Source of the DNA: Pyrinomonadaceae bacterium | Lineage (GTDB): Bacteria; Acidobacteriota; Blastocatellia; Pyrinomonadales; Pyrinomonadaceae | Length of the DNA: 63,519 bases | Direction of reading: 5' to 3' | Assembly: GCA_014534425.1 (NCBI GenBank) | Contig: JACVRN010000018.1 | Span: forward strand, 1-63,519 | In this document: positions 17,424-26,600 of the stretch, in pieces | How positions within the stretch are numbered: the first letter of the stretch is position 1 | Layout: each line of letters begins with the position of its first letter | The notes under the pieces: model-generated | What the model was told of the DNA's origin: nothing | Seen by the model: only the letters and a program-made list of their open reading frames with translations | Database searches by the model: none | Position numbers and translations under genes: made by a program

Positions 17424-17862
17424 TTCTTATTATCCAGTGCTGATCCTGGCTCAAGCCTGCGGGCAATTGGTCGGGCCGGAACCAATCGCCGCTCTTAATC
17501 TCGTAGCCCTCGGCCTTAACTTCCCCTTCGGCGCGACAGCGAAAGATAATCTCGACGCGCGCAGGCCGCCTGTGCGTTCGCACGAAAGCTATCTCTGCGC
17601 TTTTAAGCTCAAGCCCCGTCTCTTCGCGCAACTCCCGTCGCACGGCCACGTCGGGCTGTTCGCCCTTCTCTAAAAATCCGCCTGGAATTCCCCAACCGCT
17701 TCCCGCGCGAAAGACGTGTTTAAGAAGAAGCACGCGCCCCTCTTCGTTGATGACGACTGCGCCCGCCGTGACCTGAAAGCGCGGCTGCGTAAAGCGCACG
17801 CCCCATCGCCTGATTGCCTTGGGCGCTTTGCGCCACAAAAACCCGAGCAGCCCTTTCAACAT
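17404..17862 (-). CDS. Nudix hydrolase
   Basis: 152 residues, hydrolysing a nucleoside-diphosphate-linked or similar substrate. The full Nudix box is present: GGFLEKGEQPDVAVRRELREETGLEL, read as two halves around REL and REETG, at about residues 62-87. An N-terminal hydrophobic/basic stretch (MLKGLLGFLWRKAPKAIRRW) precedes the fold. ATG at 17862 is preferred; a GTG at 17871 is in frame. The C-terminal codons and stop lie inside a hairpin repeat. Substrate specificity cannot be inferred. Confidence 0.88.
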   Translation of the reverse strand: MLKGLLGFLWRKAPKAIRRWGVRFTQPRFQVTAGAVVINEEGRVLLLKHVFRAGSGWGIPGGFLEKGEQPDVAVRRELREETGLELKSAEIAFVRTHRRPARVEIIFRCRAEGEVKAEGYEIKSGDWFRPDQLPAGLSQDQHWIIRTVISDK

Positions 17863-17885
17863 GTGCCGCACACTATAAAGGAAAA

Positions 17886-17972
17886 CAGGGGATGGGCGAT
17901 AGGGGTTAGAGGTTGGTGAAAAGAAAGAAAGTTTTTACTAATCCCTGACCCCTGACCCCCGTCCCCATTTTC
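17886..17972. repeat. Intergenic hairpin repeat, GGGGTTAG-type tandem
   Basis: The left arm is GGGGATGGGCGATAGGGGTT and onwards. The right arm is CTAATCCCTGACCCCTGACC and onwards. The loop AAAAGAAAGAAAGTTTTT is the purine version of the CTTTCTTT loop in other copies. It lies in the spacer before the 18044 gene and is followed by a CCTTTTCCCC pyrimidine tail. Confidence 0.8.
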
Positions 17973-18043
17973 TTTTGCCTTTTCCCCTTCGCCTTTATTA
18001 AGATTGCGGTGCTTTCAATCTCTGAAGAAGCGAGGGAAAAGGG

Positions 18044-18832
18044 ATGCCAGTGGACGGGGTCAACGAGGGCGCGCTTGCGGCGCAAACAGAATCGGCGGGC
18101 GCTGTGCCCGCAGCCAAAGAGGCTCCTACAGAGCAGCAGCAATCTCAACCGGGCATCCCCAAGAAGATTACCAACGCGCAGACCGTCTGCAACGAGAAGA
18201 ACCAGAAGGGCAAGCTCTGCAACGGCCACTTGAAGCAGATGAAGACGGGGGGCGAAGAGGCGGAAAAGCATCTTCGCGGCGACGACGTTCTCTTTCAATG
18301 TCAGACCTGCGGCACGCTCTACATGGGGCCGCCCCTGGGCCACATGCGCGACCCAGAAAAACAGTCTCGCTTCGTGGAAAAAGAGTTGATGTCAATCCTG
18401 CGCGCGGCTGGCGGCACGCTTCCGGCCTTCAAGAAGTCAGAGCGCGGCACGCTCGTTCCCTTGGAAGAAGAGACCAGCCATCACGCGCCCGCCGCAACGC
18501 CAGCAGCAGCAAAGCCGTCAACGCCTGCCGCTTCGGCAAAGCCCGCCGCTACGGCGCAGACGCCGAAAGCGCCCACGGCTTCAACCTCTGGCACGGATTC
18601 ATCAGCCGAGGCAGACCGTCATCGTCCGGCAGCCGAAGCGCAGGCCGCTACCGGACAGGCTTCAGCCGCGCCTATGAGCAGCGCTGCCTCCACGGCCTCG
18701 CCCGCAGCAGGCGCGGAGACTCCTTCAGACCTCGCGCCCGAAGCTTCAACGGAATTGACGCCCGGCGCGCCGAAAGACGAGCGCACGGCTTCAAACACAG
18801 AAGTAGCCAAAGAGTCGGAAGAGACGAAATAA
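18044..18832 (+). CDS. Zinc-ribbon-like protein with long Ala/Pro-rich tail, unknown function
   Basis: 262 residues and no signal peptide. Residues 40-135 form a compact region with Cys49, Cys59, Cys86 and Cys89 (VCNEK, LCNGH, CQTCGTLYMG), resembling a rubredoxin/zinc-ribbon knuckle, followed by PLGHMRDPEKQSRFVEKEL. Residues 155-262 are Ala/Pro/Thr/Ser-rich and probably disordered. I do not recognise a family. A GAGGGA ribosome site precedes ATG 18044. A long frame in +1 over the same bases is a codon-bias shadow. Confidence 0.75.
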   Translation: MPVDGVNEGALAAQTESAGAVPAAKEAPTEQQQSQPGIPKKITNAQTVCNEKNQKGKLCNGHLKQMKTGGEEAEKHLRGDDVLFQCQTCGTLYMGPPLGHMRDPEKQSRFVEKELMSILRAAGGTLPAFKKSERGTLVPLEEETSHHAPAATPAAAKPSTPAASAKPAATAQTPKAPTASTSGTDSSAEADRHRPAAEAQAATGQASAAPMSSAASTASPAAGAETPSDLAPEASTELTPGAPKDERTASNTEVAKESEETK

Positions 18833-18848
18833 GAGAGAAGTAGTATTA

Positions 18849-18900
18849 AAATCAAAAGGCGCGTGATTGGCATTCAAATCCATCACGCGCCTTTTGATTT
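18849..18900. terminator. Strong bidirectional terminator
   Basis: A perfect 19-bp stem (18849-18867 with 18882-18900), GC-rich at its core (GGCGCGTGAT), with A-tract before and T-tract after. It sits between the convergent zinc-ribbon and GHMP-kinase genes. Confidence 0.92.
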
Positions 18901-18916
18901 TTACGTTCTAGCTTTA

Positions 18917-19924
18917 TCAGCTTATACGCACGGTCAAGCCTTCGCGTGCCAGTTGCCAGGAGAGAACTTCTGCGCCCTGCTCTGCCGTCAGAGCACGCTC
19001 TACATCCTGGCGTCGGCCTTCGTCACAGAAGAAGGCTATGCAGCCGCCTCCGCCTGCGCCGCAGACCTTCGCAGCGAGCGCCCCGTTACTCATGGCCTTT
19101 TCAATCAGCATATCCATCTGCGGTGTGGTGATGTTCGGCGCGAGCCGCTTTCGGCTGGGGTGCGCGTCGCGCATGGTCTCTACGACCTCCGGCCAGTTGC
19201 CTTCAAGAAGCGCGCGGCGCATGCGTAGGCTTGAGTCGCGTATGCCGTCGAAGAGCGCAAAGAGCGTGGGGTCTCCGTCGATGTGGTTCTTCGTAATCTC
19301 CCAGTTGTTCGTACCCGACAGGCGCGGCTCGCCCGTGTAGCAGATGGCTATGCGGCGCTCAAGAGTCTCTTCGTCAACCGTCAGAGCCTCTCGCTCTATG
19401 CCGTCCGTGCGAAAGTGTATGCAGCTTGTGCCGCCGTACTGCGCCGCGTAGTAATCCTGAAAGCCTGCCGGAACTTTTATCACGGTCGTCTCAACGTTGG
19501 CGGCGATGGTGATGAACTTTCGCGCTTCGTAGCGATTGCCTACGAGTTGATTAAGCGCGCCTATGCAGGCGATGGTCAGAGCGCTTGAGCCAGCCAGCCC
19601 CGCGCCCGCAGGTGCTTCGCTGTGCGCTATCAGATGAAAGCCCGTCGTGGGCTTGAAGAAATGCACGAGCTTTGAAATAAGCTCAAGGCGCTCTTCGCGT
19701 ATGAGGTCTTCTATCGCCGAAAGCTCCGTCTCAAACGACACCTTGCGGTCGCGCGATTCCAGAATGATGCGCCCGTCGTCACGAGTCTCTATGCGGCAGT
19801 GCGCTCGCAAAGAGATGGCGAAGTTCACAGTGGCCGCGCCCGGATGGAAAAGATAAAGAGGCCAGATGTCAATGGTTCCGCCCGCCAAATCAACACGAGT
19901 CGGCGCACTCGATTCAATAATCAC
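18917..19924 (-). CDS. GHMP-family sugar kinase
   Basis: 335 residues. An ATP-dependent small-molecule kinase with motif 1 APTRVDLAGGTIDIWP, the phosphate loop PAGAGLAGSSALTIA (about 106-120) and the C-terminal motif VCGAGGGGCIAFF. The LAGGTID opening and length resemble the heptose-7-phosphate/fucose kinase branch rather than mevalonate kinases, so a sugar or sugar phosphate substrate is most likely, but no heptose or fucose pathway genes are nearby. Start is GTG at 19924 (MIIESSAPTRVDL), with a weak ribosome site. Confidence 0.85.
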   Translation of the reverse strand: MIIESSAPTRVDLAGGTIDIWPLYLFHPGAATVNFAISLRAHCRIETRDDGRIILESRDRKVSFETELSAIEDLIREERLELISKLVHFFKPTTGFHLIAHSEAPAGAGLAGSSALTIACIGALNQLVGNRYEARKFITIAANVETTVIKVPAGFQDYYAAQYGGTSCIHFRTDGIEREALTVDEETLERRIAICYTGEPRLSGTNNWEITKNHIDGDPTLFALFDGIRDSSLRMRRALLEGNWPEVVETMRDAHPSRKRLAPNITTPQMDMLIEKAMSNGALAAKVCGAGGGGCIAFFCDEGRRQDVERALTAEQGAEVLSWQLAREGLTVRIS

Positions 19925-19971
19925 TGGTTACAAAAAGTCCTTTTCAATCGAAAATCTAAAACCGAAAATTC

Positions 19972-20706
19972 CTAATCTCCTTCGTCCCCGCGTAATTTGT
20001 GCGCGGAGCTTTTGGGCGGCGTTGAGTCTTTGCGGCGCGGCAGGTGCATGCGCTCCTGTAGCTCTTCTTTGAACTCGCTGAATTTTTCTTCCGCCGCGCG
20101 CTCAAGGTTCTGTAGCGGCGCGGGGTCTGCCTCCTCTACCTTCTTCGAGAGCCAGTAGCGCTCCAGCAGGTAGAAGCCTACGATGCCACAGACTACGATT
20201 ACGAGCAGCACTTTGCCAAGGCGATGAAAGTCACCGATGATGTTCGTAATCGCGCCGCTAAAAAAGTAGCCCGCGCCGCTTAAGATGAAGACCCAGGCGA
20301 AACAACTCCCAAGCGTGTAGGGCAGAAAGCGCGCGAGCGGCATGCGGCCCACGCCGTAGAAGACGCAGCAGGCCGTGCGTAGCCCGTAAATGTATTTCGA
20401 GAGAAAGATGGAAAGCCCGCCGAACTTGTTCGTCAATCTTTCTATGCGCGGCTTGGCCGCACGATAAAAGCGAAAGTCACGCACGCTCTTGCCGCAGGCC
20501 CGCCCAGTAGCATAAGCCAGATTGTCGCCCGCCACTGCCCCGGCGGTCGCCGTCAAGAGAACCAACAGGAAACTATGCTCGCCAAAGAATCCACTGTGAG
20601 CCATCACTCCCGCCAGGAGCAGAGTAATGTCCCCCTCAATCATCACGAGGAAGAAGACCGCAATCAGCCCATACGTTCCTATGATCTCGTATAAATGATT
20701 ATCCAT
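19972..20706 (-). CDS. DedA-family (SNARE-associated/VTT domain) membrane protein
   Basis: 244 residues. An integral membrane protein with the DedA/VTT pattern: EGDITLLLAGVMAHSGFF, AVAGDNLAYATGRACG and SIFLSKYIYGLRTACCVFYGVGRMPLARFL, which includes the conserved (F/Y)xxR and GxxxMP-like elements. Some DedA proteins act as undecaprenyl-phosphate or phospholipid flippases. The C-terminal 45 residues are charged and cytoplasmic. The ATG at 20706 is chosen since the upstream open frame is only repeat sequence. There is no Shine-Dalgarno site; CTCTTTTTT precedes the ATG. It is downstream of the usp gene. Confidence 0.9.
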   Translation of the reverse strand: MDNHLYEIIGTYGLIAVFFLVMIEGDITLLLAGVMAHSGFFGEHSFLLVLLTATAGAVAGDNLAYATGRACGKSVRDFRFYRAAKPRIERLTNKFGGLSIFLSKYIYGLRTACCVFYGVGRMPLARFLPYTLGSCFAWVFILSGAGYFFSGAITNIIGDFHRLGKVLLVIVVCGIVGFYLLERYWLSKKVEEADPAPLQNLERAAEEKFSEFKEELQERMHLPRRKDSTPPKSSAHKLRGDEGD

Positions 20707-20711
20707 AAAAA

Positions 20712-20797
20712 AGAGTGATGAGTACTGAGCGCTGAGTGCTGAGTATAAAGAAAGAAGTTTTTCACTCAGTACTCGGTACTCGTCACTCATCACTTTC
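20712..20797. repeat. Hairpin repeat, GAGTGCT/GAGTACT 7-mer family, overlapping a gene end
   Basis: The left arm is GAGTGATGAGTACTGAGCGC and onwards. The right arm is CACTCAGTACTCGGTACTCG and onwards to CACTTTC. The loop AAAGAAAGAAG is typical. The right arm supplies the last codons (SDE) and stop of the usp gene, and the left arm ends 5 bases before the dedA start codon. Confidence 0.85.
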
Positions 20798-21244
20798 TTG
20801 CGGCGGTTTGACCACCAGCACGGGGCAAGGGGCGTGGCGCACAACCGATTCGGCGGTCGAGCCGAAGAGCAGGCGGCCCAATCCCGTGCGACCGTGGGTT
20901 GAAATCACAATCAAATCTACCTGGCGCTCGCTGGCTACGCGCACAATCTCAGAGGCGGCGTCGCCGTGTACTATCACCTCTTCGACTTCTATGCCTTCGC
21001 ACTCCTCGCACTCGGAGATTTTCGGAAGCTCGCGCTCGGCGCTGTCCTCCAACTGCTCGCTGATGTCCGCTATAGGCAGAGGCTCCGTCATGCCCGTGTA
21101 GCCGACGGTCGGCACAATCGGCTCTATGACGTGGACGCAGATAATCTTGGCCCCGGCCTGACGCGCAAACGAAGCCGCGAACGAGAGAGCATAATTGGCG
21201 CACTCGCTGAAATCCGTCGGCAGCAGTATGGAGCGAATCAGCAT
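20783..21244 (-). CDS. Universal stress protein (UspA family)
   Basis: 153 residues. A cytoplasmic single-domain Usp: N-terminal LLPTDFSECANYAL, Asp/Glu-rich middle, and the ATP-binding signature STHGRTGLGRLLFGSTAESVV (G-2x-G-9x-G-S/T) near residues 117-137, then HAPCPVLVVKPP. ATP-binding Usps respond to stress or energy state. Two Cys (SECEECEG region) sit in the middle loop. It is upstream of dedA and divergent from the ROK kinase gene. Confidence 0.93.
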   Translation of the reverse strand: MLIRSILLPTDFSECANYALSFAASFARQAGAKIICVHVIEPIVPTVGYTGMTEPLPIADISEQLEDSAERELPKISECEECEGIEVEEVIVHGDAASEIVRVASERQVDLIVISTHGRTGLGRLLFGSTAESVVRHAPCPVLVVKPPQESDE

Positions 21245-21249
21245 AATAG

Positions 21250-21312
21250 CAATTTGTTCATTTATTCATTTCTTCATTGAATCAATGAAGAAATGAACCG
21301 ATGAATCAATTC
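21250..21312. repeat. Intergenic hairpin, ATTGATTCA palindrome family
   Basis: A perfect 14-bp inverted core CATTTCTTCATTGA (21267-21280) with its complement at 21282-21295, plus imperfect outer TTCATTTATTCATT arms. It lies between the divergent usp and ROK genes, directly upstream of the usp start. Confidence 0.8.
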
Positions 21313-21350
21313 TTTAACCACCGCTTATTCTACACGAGAGAAGCAGTTGT

Positions 21351-21380
21351 TTGACAGCCCCTCAAGCCCTTTATTACAAT
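21351..21380 (+). promoter_or_regulatory. Sigma-70-type promoter for the ROK kinase gene
   Basis: TTGACA and TACAAT are separated by 18 bases, leaving a leader of about 60 bases to the ATG at 21447. Confidence 0.6.
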
Positions 21381-21446
21381 CCGGGCCGGCTTCCCGTCTA
21401 TATCGTTCTGTTTTAGTCTGTTCCGAAAGCCTTTAGGACTCAAAGT

Positions 21447-22400
21447 ATGACAAGCCCCGCTCAAGCTTTACCTGATTCGATAGGCGTTGACCTTTCCGGC
21501 GCGACGCTTCGTGCTGCGCTCATAGGCGCGGAGGGCGAGGTCAGGGAAAGACGCGAGGCTGCGCTTGACCGCGATAAGCTGCCCGAACAGATAGCAGGCA
21601 TAGTGTCGGAACTGCGCGACAAATCTCCGAATATCGCCACCATTGGCGTAGGCATCCCCGGCCTCGTCAACCCGCAGACAGACCGCGTGCTGGTCTCGCC
21701 TGACTTCCCTTCGGTCGTGCGCGGCGATATTCACACGGAACTGATGCGGCTCACGGGCCTGCGCGTAGAGCTTGAGAACGACGCCAACGCTGCCGCTTAC
21801 GGAGAGTTCAAGGCTGGCGCGGGCCGTGGCGCACGCGACATGTTCTACGTCACCATAGGCGCAGGCATAGGCGGCGCTATAATCTTAGACGGCAAGCTCT
21901 GGCTCGGCGCGACTGGCTTCGCGGGCGAGTTCGGCCACATCACTATAGACGCGGAGAACGGCGTAGAGTGCGTCTGCGGCAACATAGGCTGTCTTGAGAC
22001 GGTGGCGTCCGCCCCGAACATAGTGCGCCGCGCAAACGAAAGGCTCTACCGCGACAACACCTCTTCGCTCTCTCGCTTAGCCATGTCTAAGGACTTCACC
22101 GCCGCAGACATCGCACGCGAGGCCAAAAACGGAGATGACTTCTCGCTCCTGATGATAGAGCGCACAGGCAAATACATAGGCGCTGCCGTAGCTTCCGTCA
22201 TCAACCTGCTGAACATAGAGCGCATAGTCCTCGGCGGCGGCGTGATGGAAGCGGGCGAGTTAATCCTCAATCCAATCATACGCGAGGCCGGACGCCGCGC
22301 CTTCCAACCCTGCTTCGAAGCGACACAAATAGTCGCCGCAGCCCTCGGCACTGACGCCGTCTCCATAGGCGCAGCCATGCTCGCACGCGACGCACAATAA
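21447..22400 (+). CDS. ROK-family sugar kinase, probably glucokinase
   Basis: 317 residues. It phosphorylates glucose or a related hexose with ATP. Phosphate-1-like IGVDLSGATLRAALIG is followed by VGIPGLVNP, ENDANAAAYGEFKAGAGRG and the ROK signature with a zinc site (GAIILDGKLWLGATGFAGEF... GHIT... CVCGNIGCLE at about 174-183). IVLGGGVMEAGELI is the adenosine motif. ROK members include glucokinases and transcription repressors; no helix-turn-helix is present here, which supports a kinase. The stop codon is shared with the start of a hairpin repeat. Confidence 0.92.
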   Translation: MTSPAQALPDSIGVDLSGATLRAALIGAEGEVRERREAALDRDKLPEQIAGIVSELRDKSPNIATIGVGIPGLVNPQTDRVLVSPDFPSVVRGDIHTELMRLTGLRVELENDANAAAYGEFKAGAGRGARDMFYVTIGAGIGGAIILDGKLWLGATGFAGEFGHITIDAENGVECVCGNIGCLETVASAPNIVRRANERLYRDNTSSLSRLAMSKDFTAADIAREAKNGDDFSLLMIERTGKYIGAAVASVINLLNIERIVLGGGVMEAGELILNPIIREAGRRAFQPCFEATQIVAAALGTDAVSIGAAMLARDAQ

Positions 22401-22472
22401 GGCTGGTAAATAGTAAATGGTAAATGGTGAATAGACGAACGGGGATTTTTCTATTCACCATTTACCAGCCTT
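22399..22472. repeat. Intergenic hairpin repeat, GGTAAAT 7-mer family
   Basis: Outer arms AAGGCTGGTAAA and TTTACCAGCCTT pair perfectly. Between them the left arm has tandem AGTAAAT, GGTAAAT and GGTGAAT units. It begins at the ROK stop codon. It is related to 40480-40558. Confidence 0.85.
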
Positions 22473-22951
22473 ATGAATTTTTCTGCCGAAGGTTTGTAGT
22501 TGCGCTTATAAGTCGCAGCAGCAGTTATTAGAATAAAGTTAAAATCTCACCGGAAACTTGAGCCTCCTGGTTTCCGTGCGCGGCTTTCATCTTTTTCCCT
22601 CAACCAATCTTCATTAACTTCGCTACATTTTCGTAGCAAGTTGAGTTGACAGTGTTTAAGGAATTGGTAGAATCGCTTTACTGCACTGACAGCAATGAAC
22701 CCAACGAGATGACCGCGCGCCGGATGTGTACTCTTCTTCCGGCATGAGGAGCCGCGCTACTAGGCTCTGGAAAGCAAGAAGCGGACAGCAGTTCACGTAT
22801 GGGTCTACAAGCGGCTGCGAGCGACGCCGAAAGAGTTGTGTGTGGTTTTGTGTCTTGAAGAAGTCGCGCACGCAGCCGAAGCAGTAGTCGGCTTGAGGGG
22901 AAATCTTTCTCCCTGCTCAAAAATCCTTGATACGGAGATGAGACGCGCGCC
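22473..22951 (+). other. Promoter and long leader of the respiratory operon
   Basis: After the hairpin repeat I see no gene in these 480 bases. A TTGACA-16-TAGAAT promoter lies at 22646-22673, preceded by a small hairpin (GCTAC...GTAGC around 22622-22638). It leaves a leader of about 270 bases before actA. Short open frames in the leader lack support. Confidence 0.55.
22646..22673 (+). promoter_or_regulatory. Sigma-70-type promoter for the act/cox operon
   Basis: TTGACA and TAGAAT with a 16-base spacer, the same hexamers and spacing as the tRNA-Ser promoter. Confidence 0.65.
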
Positions 22952-23611
22952 GTGCCCCAAATATTTCATCAGAGCACTAATACCATCGCCAAGGTGAGCA
23001 TCTTCGGTGCCGTCTTCATAGGGGCCGCGCTGCTCTTCGTAATTGCGGAATTCAATCGCTCCAGCTACTACACGCAAGCCTTCGTTGCGCGCCCGCAGCC
23101 CGTACAGTTCAGCCACAAGCACCACGTAGGCGACGACGGCATTGATTGTCGCTACTGCCACACGACCGTAGAGACTTCTGCCTCTGCGGGGATGCCTTCT
23201 ACGAAGACCTGCATGAACTGTCACTCGCAGATATGGGCCAACAGTCCCTACCTTGAGCCTGTGCGCGCAAGCTTTCGGGACGAGAAGCCTATTGGATGGG
23301 TGAGGGTGCATGACCTGCCGGACTTCGTCTATTTCAATCACAGCATACACGTCAACAAGGGCGTGGGCTGCTCCACCTGCCACGGCGCTGTAGACAACAT
23401 GCCGCTCATGTACCAGGTCGCGTCCTTACAGATGGAGTGGTGCTTGCAGTGTCACAGAAACCCTGAAGCTGTACTTCGACCCAAAGATCAGATTTTCAAT
23501 ATGCAGTGGCAGGCTCCGGCCAACCAGAAAGAGGTCGGGGCGCAGCTTGCGAAAAGTTACAACATCAGGAGCACAGCCGTCTTGACTAGCTGCTCTACGT
23601 GCCACAGATAG
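22952..23611 (+). CDS. actA: Alternative complex III subunit A, pentaheme cytochrome c
   Basis: 219 residues. It has an N-terminal membrane anchor (about 14-33) and a periplasmic domain with five CxxCH heme sites: CRYCH, CMNCH, CSTCH, CLQCH and CSTCH. In ACIII these hemes carry electrons from the ActB/quinol site towards the monoheme ActE and then the oxidase. Start is GTG at 22952 (MPQIFHQSTN), the usual N terminus of the family. It is first gene of a tightly spaced operon; actB begins 16 bases after its stop. Confidence 0.95.
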   Translation: MPQIFHQSTNTIAKVSIFGAVFIGAALLFVIAEFNRSSYYTQAFVARPQPVQFSHKHHVGDDGIDCRYCHTTVETSASAGMPSTKTCMNCHSQIWANSPYLEPVRASFRDEKPIGWVRVHDLPDFVYFNHSIHVNKGVGCSTCHGAVDNMPLMYQVASLQMEWCLQCHRNPEAVLRPKDQIFNMQWQAPANQKEVGAQLAKSYNIRSTAVLTSCSTCHR

Positions 23612-23627
23612 AATCGGGAAAACTTTG

Positions 23628-26600
23628 ATGTCCACTGAAGAGAGGCAAAAAAATTTCGCTTTGCTGCGCGAGCGCTTGCTGAAGACGCGCGGCAAAGAGT
23701 ACTGGCGCAACCTGGGAGAGCTTGCGGACTCGGACGAGTTTCAGGAGCTTGTAGAGCGCGAGTACCCGCACGCGGCTGAAGAGTGGGACGATTCCCTGAA
23801 TCGTCGTACCTTCATCAAGCTCATGGGCGCTTCGATGGCGCTCGCGGGGTTGTCGGCCTGCGCTTACCAGCCCACGGAAACCATTGTCCCCTTCGTGCGC
23901 CAGCCCGAAGGTTACACGCCCGGAAAGCCGTCCTTCTACGCGACGGCTATGTCGCTGGGCGGCGCTGCAACTGGATTGCTGGTTCGCAGCAACGAAGGCC
24001 GCCCGACCAAAATCGAAGGCAACGAGCTTCACCCGGCGAGCCTCGGCGCATCCGACGCTTATTCCCAGGCTTCCATACTCGGCCTTTATGACCCTGACCG
24101 CTCGCAGGTTCTAAATTTTCGAGGAGAGATTCGCACATGGTCTGCGTTCTTGGGAGCAATCAGCGAGGCGCTCGATAATCAAAGACCGAAGCAGGGCGCA
24201 GGGTTGAGATTCTTAACCGAGACGGTCACGTCGCCCACGCTCGCAGCGCAGATTGCAGACATCCTCAGAGAGTTTCCGCAGGCGCGCTGGTATCAATACG
24301 AGCCTGTGGGTCGCGGGCAGGCAAACACGGGAGCCTTTCAAGCCTTCGGCCAACCCGTCAACGTCATCTACGACTTCACGCGCGCAGACAGAATCCTTGG
24401 ACTCGACGCGGACTTTCTGGCGTGCGGCCCAACCTCTTTGAGATACGGGCGGCAGTTCGCTTCGCGCCGTCGCGTGGAAGGCGAAGGCGGAGCGGAGCGC
24501 ATGAACCGCTTCTACTGCGTGGAATCCACCTACACGAACACGGGCGCGAGCGCAGACCATCGCTGGCCTCTTCGCCCGTCCGAGATTGAGGGCTTTGCAC
24601 GCGCGGTCGCAGCAAAGCTTGGCGTCTCTATGGCTGGAACGGCTCAGGCTCCGGCTTCAATTCCTTCGAACGTGATTGACGCAATCGCGCGCGACCTGCA
24701 ACAGGCTGGACGCGCCGCACTCGTCATAGCAGGCGACGAGCAGACCGCAATCATTCACGCGCTCGCGCACGCCATGAATCAGAAACTCGGCAGCGTTGGC
24801 AATACCGTCAGCTACACAGACCCGCTTGAGTTTCGCCCCCCTGGACAGGAGAACACCTCGCTTGATTCAATCGCAGAGCTTCGCCAGCTTGTCCAGGACA
24901 TGAACTCTGGCACTGTGGACGTGCTGGTGATGGTCGGAGGCAATCCTGTTTACAACGCGCCTGCCGACCTTCAGTTCCGACAGAGCATGGAGAAGGCCGG
25001 GCTTCGCATTCACCTGAGCCTTTACGATGATGAAACCAGCGCGTTGTGCCACTGGCATGTGCCGGAGTCGCACTATCTTGAATCGTGGGGCGACGCGCGT
25101 GCTTTTGACGGCACGGTCTCCATAGTTCAACCGCTCATCGCTCCGCTTTATCGCGGCACCAAATCTCCCATAGAGTTTCTGGCCGCCTTCACGCAGCAGC
25201 CTGAGCGAACGGGCTACGAGATTGTGCGCGCCTTCTGGCAGGGGAAGATTGGAGCGGGCGGCGTCGCGCTGCGCTCGTCCACGGCGCAGGGCACGGGTCA
25301 GCGCGCCGCCTCGGCTCAACAACCCGCGACTGTAAATCAGAACGCGACGCAGAACACTGGACAGGCGGTCAGCAATCAGAACGCAAACAACTCAGGAAAC
25401 AATCAGGCAGCGTCTTCCGCTTCGTCGAACACTTCTGCGAACAGTTCGCAGGCAGGACTGACGCCGCAGACTTCTACGGTGCAGGCGAGCGGCGGAGCAA
25501 ACGCCGGAGCCTCTGCGGCGAATGATTTTGAATCGCAGTGGCGAAGGGCGCTTCATGACGGGGTGATTGCGAACACTGCGCTGCCGACGCGAACGGTTTC
25601 GCTCGCGGGCAATTGGGACAACGCGCCGCAGCCGCCGCCAGCCAACCCGAACGAGCTTGAGATAGTCTTTCGCGCAGACCCTTCTATTTACGACGGGCGC
25701 TTTGCCAACAACGGCTGGCTTCAGGAATTGCCCAAGCCGCTCTCGAAAATCACCTGGGACACTGCGGCCCTCATAAGCCCCGCGACCGCGCGCCGTCTCG
25801 GCCTTGAGAACGACCTCGGATGGAAGGGCGGCGAGTGGAAGCAGACGGTCGTCAATCTAACTTTCCAGAATCGCACGGTTCCATTTCCCGTCTGGGTGCA
25901 GCCAGGACAGGCCGACAATACCGTGACGGTTCATCTGGGTTACGGTCGCTGGCGCGCGGGCCACGCGGGCACGCAGACCGAACGGAGCGACACGCCGAAC
26001 TTTGAGAATGCCTACGCGCTTCGCACCTCCAACGCGCTCTGGTCGGGCACGGGACTCCGGCTCGAAAAGACTGCAGACATTTATCAGATTGCCACCACTC
26101 AGCTTCATCACCTGATGGAGAACCGCGACCTCGTGCGCGCAGGCACGCTGGAAGACTACAAGAAGAACCCAAGCTTCGCGCCCGAAGAGAAGCACGAGCC
26201 TCCGCGCCAGGAGACCATGTATGAGAACTACGACTATTCGAAGGGCTACGCGTGGGGCATGGCGATTGACGTTTCGACCTGCATTGGCTGCAACGCCTGC
26301 GTGGTGGCCTGCCAGTCCGAAAATAACATTCCCATAGTCGGCAAAGAGCAGGTTCTTCGCAGCCGAGAGATGCACTGGCTGCGCGTGGACAGCTACTACA
26401 AGGGTGATGAAGCGAACCCGAACACCTTCTTTCAACCCGTGCCCTGCATGCACTGCGAGAACGCGCCGTGCGAGCCTGTCTGCCCTGTGGCCGCGACCGT
26501 CCACTCCGCAGAAGGCACCAACGACATGGTCTACAACCGTTGCGTGGGCACGCGTTATTGCTCGAACAACTGCCCGTACAAGGTGCGCCGCTTCAACTTC

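Noticed and set aside
18004..18843. Plus-strand 279-codon frame overlapping the zinc-ribbon gene
   Set aside because: An arginine-rich out-of-frame shadow; the 18044 frame has CxxC motifs, a ribosome site and normal composition.
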